Assembly: GCF_003595175.1 (NCBI RefSeq)
Contig: NZ_CP032419.1
Location: 3,534,001-3,598,000, forward strand
Length of the DNA: 64,000 nt
Direction: 5' to 3'
Source: Pseudomonas cavernae
GTDB lineage: Bacteria; Pseudomonadota; Gammaproteobacteria; Pseudomonadales; Pseudomonadaceae
Position 1 is the stretch's first letter, and each line of letters starts with the position of its first letter. This document shows, piece by piece, positions 57,559 to 64,000 of the stretch. The position numbers and the translations under genes are program-made. The notes under the pieces are model-generated. The model saw only the letters and a list, made by a program, of their open reading frames with translations. It was not told the origin of the DNA and did no database searches.

Positions 57559-58056
57559 ATGTTTTACCAGGCGAAAATGATAAAAATTATCAGCCTATTG
57601 ATGTTTTTTGGCCTCGTGTCAGGCCTTGCAGGATGCTCCACCTGGATTCCAGGTGATTTCAAGGACCCGGATGTCCGCCTCATCAAAGTTGATGTGGTCA
57701 GAGCCAAACTAATGGAGCAGAAGTTTGTCCTGCGCTTTCGCATCGACAATCCGAACGCCTGCAGCCTTTCCGTGCGTGGTCTGGACTACAGCCTGTACCT
57801 AAACGACATGAAGCTCGCCGACGGCGAATCCAACGTCAGCTTCACCGTGCCGGCGAACGGGCACTATGTCTTCAAGGTGCCGCTGCGCACCAATCTCTGG
57901 CGCCACATGAAACCCATCGTCAAGCTGCTCGAAAGCCCCGACCAACCGATCCGCTATCGCCTGCAGGGCGAGGTGAAAACCGGTTTCCTGTTCGGTCGCA
58001 GCGTGCACCTGAGCCGAAATGGCGAGATAATTCCCGGCGATTTCATCCCGGAGTAG
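57559..58056 (+). CDS. LEA14-like (WHy-domain) lipoprotein
   Basis: 165 residues. Lipobox VSGLAGC (about residue 26), then a WHy/LEA14 beta-sandwich: DVRLIKVDVVRAKLMEQKFV, LRFRIDNPNACSLSVRGLDY, NDMKLADGESNVSFTVPANG and the C-terminal YRLQGEVKTGFLFG. LEA-2 family proteins are tied to desiccation or stress, with no direct proof in bacteria. The ATG at 57559 has GGAG at good distance; the ATG at 57577 gives a more usual signal length and is the alternative. Followed by a His-rich SEC-C gene after six bases. Confidence 0.85.
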   Translation: MFYQAKMIKIISLLMFFGLVSGLAGCSTWIPGDFKDPDVRLIKVDVVRAKLMEQKFVLRFRIDNPNACSLSVRGLDYSLYLNDMKLADGESNVSFTVPANGHYVFKVPLRTNLWRHMKPIVKLLESPDQPIRYRLQGEVKTGFLFGRSVHLSRNGEIIPGDFIPE

Positions 58057-58062
58057 CTCCCC

Positions 58063-58266
58063 ATGAGCCAGCAACCCCACGTCCACGGTCCTGATTGCGA
58101 TCACGACCATGATCACGACCACCACCATGAGCACGGCCACGTGCACGGCCCGCATTGCAACCATGGCCCGCAGGAGCCGGTGCGCAACGCCCTGAAAGAC
58201 GTTGGCCGCAACGATCCGTGTCCCTGTGGCAGCCAGAAAAAATTCAAGAAGTGCCACGGCGCCTGA
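58063..58266 (+). CDS. His-rich SEC-C zinc-binding protein
   Basis: 67 residues. [29 protein letters not shown] segment (residues 8-35, described by its His, Asp and Cys content) is followed by the SEC-C motif [17 protein letters not shown] at the end, where the last Cys of a usual CC pair is replaced by His. The His/Asp tract and SEC-C would both bind zinc or another metal such as nickel, as in SlyD or HypB tails. Six bases after the LEA gene, so likely co-transcribed. A hairpin follows at 58285. Confidence 0.85.
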   Translation: MSQQPHVHGPDCDHDHDHDHHHEHGHVHGPHCNHGPQEPVRNALKDVGRNDPCPCGSQKKFKKCHGA

Positions 58267-58587
58267 CCGACTCCACAACCCTGCCAACAGGCCCGCTTCG
58301 TGCGGGCCTGTTGCTTTCCGCCAGCCGATCAGACGGGCATCCGCTCGCCTTAGGCGGCGCGATATCCATCGGCGCCTGCTCGTTGGCTATCGCTGCGCGC
58401 AACCCAACGGCTCTGCGTAGTCAGGCAGTGATCGCCAGCAAGCTGACTACAAAGCGTTGCGCCGCCCAACAGCCAACTGCGAGATAGCCTAAATAAAGCC
58501 GCACAACCCGTCCGCCGTGGCTTGCGCGGTGGAGGGCGGCTCACTAACGTAGCGCCTGCCCAACGCCATCCGCAGGAGCTTCACCCC
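58267..58587 (+). other. intergenic region before quiP
   Basis: A hairpin CAACAGGCCCGC / GCGGGCCTGTTG at 58285-58313 probably ends the upstream transcript. After it lies a degenerate palindromic repeat (about 58345-58425) and an AT-richer patch near 58485 (GCCTAAATAAAG) that may hold the quiP promoter. AGGAG at 58573 is the quiP ribosome site. No gene seen. Confidence 0.6.
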
Positions 58588-61128
58588 ATGGCCTCGCCAG
58601 CCCTTCAGCGCTTCCTCCCCCGCTTCGCCGCCGCGGCCATATTCACCGGCATGCTCGCCCTGACCGGCTGCCAGGGCTGGCTGAACAGCCAATATGCCGA
58701 CAGCCTGCCGCCGACCTCCGGCATCCAGCCGGTCAAGGGCCTGGCGCAGAGTGTGTCGATCCGCCGCAACGCGCTGGGCATGCCGCTGATCGAAACCAGC
58801 ACCTTCCATGACGCGCTGTTCGCCCTCGGCTATGTGCACGCCAGCGACCGCCTCAGCCAAATGGTCGGCATGCGCCTGATGGCCGAGGGCCGCCTGGCGG
58901 AAATGGCCGGCCCTGGGGTGTTGGAGATCGACCGTTTCATGCGCGCGGCCAACCTCAGGCAAAGCGCCGAGGTGCTGTACAAGAACGCCTCGCCGCGGCT
59001 GAAGAGGTTCTTCGAGGTCTACGCCCGCGGCGTCAACGCCTACCTGTTCCGCTACCGCGACAAGCTGCCGATGAACCTGGCCGAATCCGACTATCGCCCG
59101 GCTTATTGGAAACCGGAAGACTCGGTGCTGGTGTTCTGCCTGATGAACTTCGGCCTGGCGGTGAACCTGCAGGAGGAGATCGCCTCGCTGGTGCTGGCGC
59201 AGAAGGTCGGCGCCGACAAGCTGGCCTGGCTGACGCCGACCTACCCGGACGAGCAGTTGCCATTCGCCGAGGCGGAGAAACTCAAGGGCCTGGTGCTCGG
59301 CGGGCAGATCCAGGGGCTCGCCGCGGTCAACGCCGCCGCCAGCCAGATCGCGGCGCTGGACAAGCTCGGCGTCGCCGCCTCCAACAACTGGGCCATTGCC
59401 CCGCAGCGCAGCCGCAGCGGCAAGAGCCTGCTGGCCAACGACACCCACCTGCCGATCGCCATGCCCTCGGCGTGGAACTTCGTGCAGATCCGTGCGCCGA
59501 AATTCCAGGCCGCCGGCGTCACAGTCGCTGGGGTGCCGGCGGTGGTGGCCGGCTTCAACGGCAAGCTGGCCTGGGGCATGACCATGGTCATGGGCGACAA
59601 CCAGGACCTGTTCCTGGAGAAGCTCAAACGCCAGGGCAATCGCCTCTATTACCAGGCCGACGGCAAATGGCAACCGGCCCGCGAGCGCCAGGAAACCTTC
59701 TTCATCAAGGGTCAGCGGCCCATACGTGAAACCCTCTACGAGACCCGCCACGGTCCGCTGCTGAACAGCCTGCTCGGCGAGCGCAAGCACATGCTGCAAC
59801 CGCTGCAACTGGCCAGTGGCTACGGCCTGGCCCTGCAAACCACGCAGCTCGAAGCGGACAAGAGTCTCGACGCCTTCTTCGATCTATCCCGCTCGCAATC
59901 GGTGGAGCAGGCCTTCGAGGCGACCCGCGAGGTGCGCGCGATCGCCCTCAACCTGGTGTTCGCCGATGCCCAGCACATCGGCTGGCAGGTCACCGGCCGC
60001 TACCCCAACCGCCGCGACGGCATCGGCCTGCTGCCCTCGCCCGGCTGGGATGGCCGCTATGACTGGGACGGCTATGCCGACCCGATGCTCCACCCCTACG
60101 ACCAGGACCCGCAGCAAGGCTGGCTGGGCACCGCCAACCAGCGCACCGTGCCGCATGGCTACGGCATGCAGCTGTCCAATTCCTGGTACTACCCCGAGCG
60201 CGGCGAGCGCATCGCCCAGCTGGCTGGCAGCGGCAAGCACGACGGTCGCAGCATGATCGCCATGCAACTGGACCAGACCTCACCCTTCGCCGCCAAGCTG
60301 CAGGCCATGTTCGAGGCCCCGGGCATGGCCCAGCCGCTGCAGAAGGCCATCGATGCCCTGCCCGCCGCCGACCGCGCCAAGGCCCGCGAAGCCTATAGCC
60401 GCCTGATGGCCTTCGACGGTCGCCTGGCCGCCACCTCGGCGGACGCGGCGCTGTACGCCGCCTTCCTGCACGAAAGTGCACGACAGACCTTCCTCGACGA
60501 GCTCGGCCCGGACACCAGCCCGGCCTGGCAGGCCCTGGTGGAAACCGCCAACCTGTCCTACTCGGCGCAGGCCGACCACCTGCTCGGCCGCGAGGACAGC
60601 CCGTTCTGGGACGACCTCAACACCGCGCAGCAGGAAGACAAGCCGGCCATCCTCGCCCGCAGCCTGGCCGCCGCCGTCGGATTCGCCGAGAGCAAGCTCG
60701 ACGGCGACCGCCAAGCTTGGCAATGGGGCAAGCTGCACAGCTACAGCTGGGCCACGGAAACCACGCAGATGGCCAAGTACATGAGCGCCAGCCAGCGCAC
60801 CGGGATCAACGCGATCAAGGACTACCTGGATCGCGGCCCCTACCCGGCCGGCGGCGACCACAGCACCTTGAACGTCTCCGCCTACCACTGGGGCCAGGAC
60901 TTCGACACCTGGCTGATCCCGGCCATGCGCATCGTCGTCGACTTTGGCCAGGCCGAGCCGATGCTCGGCGTCAACAGTTCGGGTCAGTCCGGCAACCCGG
61001 CCAGCCCGCACTACGCCGACGGCATCGACAGCTGGCGCAAGGGCCAGTACCTGAGCTTCCCGTTCCAGTCACAGAACATCGACAAGACCTACGGCAGCAA
61101 ACGCCTGATGCTGGTGCCGGGAAAATGA
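58588..61128 (+). CDS. quiP: acyl-homoserine-lactone acylase QuiP (penicillin acylase family)
   Basis: 846 residues, against 847 for P. aeruginosa QuiP, and very similar from its start [12 protein letters not shown] to the end. Ntn-hydrolase made as one chain: lipobox-like LALTGC (Cys28), alpha part with [20 protein letters not shown] and [12 protein letters not shown], then catalytic Ser265 in [12 protein letters not shown], where self-cleavage frees the beta subunit. [22 protein letters not shown] and [16 protein letters not shown] are the usual beta-chain segments. It hydrolyses the amide of long-chain AHLs, degrading quorum signals, and can supply fatty acids. The lipobox suggests a membrane-attached periplasmic enzyme. 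Confidence 0.95.
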   Translation: MASPALQRFLPRFAAAAIFTGMLALTGCQGWLNSQYADSLPPTSGIQPVKGLAQSVSIRRNALGMPLIETSTFHDALFALGYVHASDRLSQMVGMRLMAEGRLAEMAGPGVLEIDRFMRAANLRQSAEVLYKNASPRLKRFFEVYARGVNAYLFRYRDKLPMNLAESDYRPAYWKPEDSVLVFCLMNFGLAVNLQEEIASLVLAQKVGADKLAWLTPTYPDEQLPFAEAEKLKGLVLGGQIQGLAAVNAAASQIAALDKLGVAASNNWAIAPQRSRSGKSLLANDTHLPIAMPSAWNFVQIRAPKFQAAGVTVAGVPAVVAGFNGKLAWGMTMVMGDNQDLFLEKLKRQGNRLYYQADGKWQPARERQETFFIKGQRPIRETLYETRHGPLLNSLLGERKHMLQPLQLASGYGLALQTTQLEADKSLDAFFDLSRSQSVEQAFEATREVRAIALNLVFADAQHIGWQVTGRYPNRRDGIGLLPSPGWDGRYDWDGYADPMLHPYDQDPQQGWLGTANQRTVPHGYGMQLSNSWYYPERGERIAQLAGSGKHDGRSMIAMQLDQTSPFAAKLQAMFEAPGMAQPLQKAIDALPAADRAKAREAYSRLMAFDGRLAATSADAALYAAFLHESARQTFLDELGPDTSPAWQALVETANLSYSAQADHLLGREDSPFWDDLNTAQQEDKPAILARSLAAAVGFAESKLDGDRQAWQWGKLHSYSWATETTQMAKYMSASQRTGINAIKDYLDRGPYPAGGDHSTLNVSAYHWGQDFDTWLIPAMRIVVDFGQAEPMLGVNSSGQSGNPASPHYADGIDSWRKGQYLSFPFQSQNIDKTYGSKRLMLVPGK

Positions 61129-61377
61129 CGACCATTCATCGGAGTCGCTGAACTAACCAGGAGCCGAGTGGCTCAGAGTTAACGGACTTACTCCTAGATC
61201 ATCTTCTTCGGGCGCCTACTGGCGCCCTTTCTTTTGCCCGCGACTTTTGCCCGCGAGAATGGTTGAAGCGTGCCGGTTGTGAACTTTACCGGCACAGACC
61301 ACGCAGAACCTTCGCATCGTTTTAACTCCGGCCGCCGACTAGGCGCCTATTTTCTGTCCGGGCAAAGGCTGGGCGAT
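61129..61377. other. intergenic region after quiP
   Basis: A terminator (GGGCGCC tact GGCGCCC then TTTCTTTT) lies at 61210-61235. The 13-base tandem CTTTTGCCCGCGA at 61231-61256 and a GTGCCGGT...ACCGGCAC hairpin at 61270-61295 follow. Nothing else is recognised. Confidence 0.6.
61210..61235 (+). terminator. Rho-independent terminator of quiP
   Basis: Seven-base GC stem with a TACT loop, followed by TTTCTTTT, 82 bases after the quiP stop. Confidence 0.85.
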
Positions 61378-61521
61378 TCACAGCAAAGGCGCCGGCGGCG
61401 GTTGGTCCGGCACTGTGGGCTCTTCGGGCTCATGGGGCTGATGCGGCTTGACGGGCTCCTCGGGGCCATCCGGATCCGGCTGCCCCGGGATACCGCCGAC
61501 AAGTGGTTTACCACTGACCAT
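61378..61521 (-). CDS. 47-residue Pro/Glu-rich small protein
   Basis: Begins MVSGKPLVGGIPGQPDPDGP and continues EEPVKPHQPHEPEEPTVPDQ to end PPPAPLL. About one third of residues are Pro, with Glu and His between; no membrane segment. Support for a real gene is a near-perfect AGGAGG six bases before the ATG at 61521. Similar short PEEP-type proteins occur in Pseudomonas without function. It follows the dcd terminator on the same strand and would need its own promoter, or read-through. Confidence 0.6.
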   Translation of the reverse strand: MVSGKPLVGGIPGQPDPDGPEEPVKPHQPHEPEEPTVPDQPPPAPLL

Positions 61522-61614
61522 CTCGTACCTCCTGAGCGCGTGGGTTGCGCGCAGTTGTCAGGCTGAATCACCCAATAGAAGCGTGGCATAGGCTGGCGAG
61601 ATTGCTGCGCGCAG

Positions 61615-61642
61615 AAAAAAGCCGGGCAGATGCCCGGCTTTT
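61615..61642. terminator. Rho-independent terminator of dcd
   Basis: GCCGGGCA tc TGCCCGGC with six T on the minus strand and CTTTT on the plus strand; 20 bases after the dcd stop. Confidence 0.88.
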
Positions 61643-61658
61643 GGCCACGCCAGAACGA

Positions 61659-62225
<567 letters not shown>

Positions 62226-62336
62226 GGCGGGCGTCGTCCTGAATGGCGATTGGTGAAAAAGTGAGCGCGCATCTTACCGGGAGGCAAAGCGCGGTTCAAA
62301 GGCCGTCGTCGGCAGGACTCGCGCCTTGGCGATTTT

Positions 62337-62363
62337 GCAGGAGCCGGCAGGCCGGCTCCTGCA
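62337..62363. repeat. inverted repeat after apbC
   Basis: TGCAGGAGCCGGC agg CCGGCTCCTGCA forms a strong 12-base hairpin ten bases after the apbC stop, but without a U tract. It may protect the mRNA end or act as a weak terminator. Confidence 0.6.
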
Positions 62364-62372
62364 CAACCGACC

Positions 62373-63467
62373 TCAATCGTCGGAGATGACGATATTCGGC
62401 ATCGCCGCCGCAGTCTGTTCGCTCAGGGCGATGCGCGCGCCGACGCAGCGAGCGGCCTGCTGGTAGAGCATGGCGATCTGGCTTTGCGGGTCGGCCACGG
62501 TGGTCGGCGTGCCGCCGTCGGACTGGATGCGGATGGCCATCGACAACGGCAGCGAGGCCAGCAACTCGACGCCGTACTGCGCCGCCAGCTTCTCGCCGCC
62601 GCCCTCGCCGAACAGATGTTCGGCATGCCCGCAATTCGAGCAGATGTGCACGGCCATGTTCTCCACCACGCCGAGCACCGGGATATTGACCTTGCGGAAC
62701 ATCTCCACGCCCTTCTTGGCGTCCAGCAGGGCCAGATCCTGCGGCGTGGTGACGATCACCGCGCCGGCCACCGGCACCTTCTGCGCCAGGGTCAGCTGGA
62801 TATCACCGGTGCCCGGCGGCATATCGACGACGAGATAGTCGAGGTCGCCCCAGGCGGTCTGGGTGATCAGCTGCAGCAGCGCGCCGGACACCATCGGCCC
62901 GCGCCAGACCATCGGCGTGTTGTCGTCGGTGAGAAAGGCCATGGACATGACTTCCACTCCATGCGCCTTGAGCGGCACGAACCACTTCTGATCCTTGACC
63001 AGCGGCCGGGTACCCTCGGGGATACCGAACATGATGCCCTGGCTGGGGCCGTAGATATCGGCATCGAGGATGCCGACCTTGGCGCCCTCGCGCGCCAGGG
63101 CCAGGGCCAGGTTGGCGGCGGTGGTGGACTTGCCCACGCCGCCCTTGCCGGAGGCCACGGCGATCACGTTCTTGACGTTGGCCAGCGCCGGCACCTGGGC
63201 TTGGGCCTTGTGCGCGGCGATCTCGCAGTCGATCTCGACCTTGGCCTGGCTGACACCGTCGAGGTTCTCCAGGGCCATCTGCAGCATCTGCGCCCAGCCA
63301 CTCTTGAACAGGCCGGCGGCGTAGCCCAGCTGCAGGCGCACGCTGACGCGCTCGCCCTGGATGTCGATCTCACGCACGCAGCCGGCGCTGACTGGGTCTT
63401 GATTGAGATGGGGGTCGGTGAACTGGCGCAGGCAGGATTCAACCGCTTCGCGGGTGATAGAGCTCAT
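62373..63467 (-). CDS. apbC: iron-sulfur cluster carrier ATPase ApbC (Mrp/NBP35 family)
   Basis: 364 residues. N-terminal MIP18-like domain (residues 1-95, VESCLRQFTDPHLNQDPVSA), then the P-loop ATPase: deviant Walker A ASGKGGVGKST near 106-115, DADIYGPSQGIMFG, GDLDYLVVDMPPGTGDIQLT and the cluster-binding CxxC in HICSNCGHAEHLFG. Carries Fe-S clusters to apo-proteins as a dimer bridged through CxxC. Divergent from metG, an arrangement shared by many gammaproteobacteria. Confidence 0.96.
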   Translation of the reverse strand: MSSITREAVESCLRQFTDPHLNQDPVSAGCVREIDIQGERVSVRLQLGYAAGLFKSGWAQMLQMALENLDGVSQAKVEIDCEIAAHKAQAQVPALANVKNVIAVASGKGGVGKSTTAANLALALAREGAKVGILDADIYGPSQGIMFGIPEGTRPLVKDQKWFVPLKAHGVEVMSMAFLTDDNTPMVWRGPMVSGALLQLITQTAWGDLDYLVVDMPPGTGDIQLTLAQKVPVAGAVIVTTPQDLALLDAKKGVEMFRKVNIPVLGVVENMAVHICSNCGHAEHLFGEGGGEKLAAQYGVELLASLPLSMAIRIQSDGGTPTTVADPQSQIAMLYQQAARCVGARIALSEQTAAAMPNIVISDD

Positions 63468-63533
63468 GGGGCAACTCCGAAAGGCTGAGCAAAACAGCCG
63501 GGAATGATAACAGCAGCCGCAAGCCGGCTTTTC

Positions 63534-63589
63534 GTAGGAGCGAATTTATTCGCGATGTGCTCCCTATCGCGAATGAATTCGCTCCTACA
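63534..63589. repeat. REP-like palindrome between apbC and metG
   Basis: GTAGGAGCGAATTTATTCGCGAT and the complement ATCGCGAATGAATTCGCTCCTAC surround a short GTGCTCCCT loop. This is the common Pseudomonas GTAGGAGC repeat type and differs from the GTAGGATGGG units elsewhere in the window. Confidence 0.88.
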
Positions 63590-63678
63590 GGGTTCTGACA
63601 CGGCGTCACGGGTGAAAAAAAACGACTGCGCCTATATAGTTGCCGACTTCCCTCGAAATACCAGTGCAGCCGATCACC

Positions 63679-64000
63679 ATGTCCGAAGCCCGCAAGATTC
63701 TCGTCACCAGCGCCCTGCCCTATGCCAACGGTTCGATCCACCTCGGCCACATGCTCGAGTACATCCAGACCGACATGTGGGTGCGTTTCCAGAAGCTGCG
63801 CGGCAACCAGTGCGTGTATGTGTGCGCCGACGACGCCCACGGTTCGGCGATCATGCTGCGGGCCGAGAAGGAAGGCATCAGCGCCGAACAGTTGATCGCC
63901 AACGTCAAAGCCGAGCACACCGCCGACTTCGCCGACTTCCTGGTCGACTTCGACAACTACCACTCCACCCACGCGGAAGAGAACCGCGAGCTGTCGAGCG
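63679..64000 (+). CDS. metG: methionyl-tRNA synthetase, N-terminal part
   Basis: 107 residues are seen before the window ends. Class I aminoacyl-tRNA synthetase: [20 protein letters not shown] contains the HIGH-type motif HLGH, followed by [20 protein letters not shown] and [19 protein letters not shown], characteristic of MetG. It charges initiator and elongator tRNA-Met. The ATG at 63679 gives the expected start MSEARKILV. Divergent from apbC with a REP-like palindrome in the 211-base gap. Confidence 0.97.
   Translation, partial: MSEARKILVTSALPYANGSIHLGHMLEYIQTDMWVRFQKLRGNQCVYVCADDAHGSAIMLRAEKEGISAEQLIANVKAEHTADFADFLVDFDNYHSTHAEENRELSS

Overview
This 64 kb window is chromosomal DNA of a GC-rich gammaproteobacterium, almost certainly a Pseudomonas of the P. 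aeruginosa / alcaligenes / mendocina type. The evidence is protein content that I recognise as close to P. aeruginosa (FadD1/FadD2 pair, PhaJ1, HrpA, RapA, BraCDEFG, PdxH, QuiP, Dcd, ApbC, MetG) and a gene order that, from memory, follows three P. aeruginosa blocks: about PA3297-PA3312 (2.7-28.4 kb), about PA1076-PA1032 (28.5-61.1 kb) and PA3480-PA3482 (61.4-64 kb). The joins between blocks would be rearrangement points relative to that species.

Layout. 0-2.7 kb: end of a ClpP-like periplasmic protein, an SH3-domain membrane protein, a hotdog thioesterase and repeat-rich spacers. 2.7-14.4 kb: RNA helicase hrpA, interrupted in frame by repeat-derived DNA, then a lipid/acyl-CoA cluster (YiiD-type thioesterase, fadD1, fadD2, a solute-binding protein, a monoacylglycerol-lipase-like hydrolase, phaJ1) that can feed fatty acids into beta-oxidation and PHA synthesis. 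14.8-18.4 kb: four-gene TetR / HlyD / ABC ATPase / ABC permease efflux operon of the E. coli CecR-YbhGFSR type. 18.7-28.4 kb: a 38-residue ccoM gene under an ANR/FNR box, a divergent SDR/LysR pair, alkB with a small coupled basic protein, rapA, an MFS transporter, and a hydroxypyruvate isomerase / tartronate-semialdehyde reductase pair. 28.5-34.4 kb: DUF5064, DUF2288 and the complete braCDEFG branched-chain amino acid importer. 34.7-37.2 kb: a complete bufferin-type operon (DUF2282 precursor peptide, DUF692 MNIO enzyme, DUF2063 partner, DoxX membrane protein), a copper-linked RiPP system and the most interesting gene set here. 37.3-45.6 kb: LysR/SDR pair, DUF488, a lipoprotein, an IS110-family element inserted in a palindromic repeat, a GAPDH-family enzyme, a PLP enzyme, an EamA exporter and a glycine-zipper lipoprotein. 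45.6-61.1 kb: pdxH, an OmpA-like lipoprotein, a serine hydrolase, an agarase-like secreted enzyme, a DinG-type helicase, a CopD-family membrane protein, a DUF1145 / collagen-like lipoprotein pair, a second OmpA-like lipoprotein, DUF6231-ychJ, a LEA-type lipoprotein, a His-rich SEC-C protein and the quorum-quenching acylase gene quiP. 61.3-64 kb: an unannotated 47-residue Pro/Glu-rich ORF, dcd, apbC and the start of divergent metG.

The window carries many small repeats: four copies of a 140-200 bp MITE-like element (9701, 14671, 21966, 45625), several families of 50-130 bp palindromes at gene ends, one such array that became coding sequence inside hrpA, and one IS110-family insertion whose flanks rebuild the end of a palindrome. 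No rRNA, tRNA or CRISPR array was seen.
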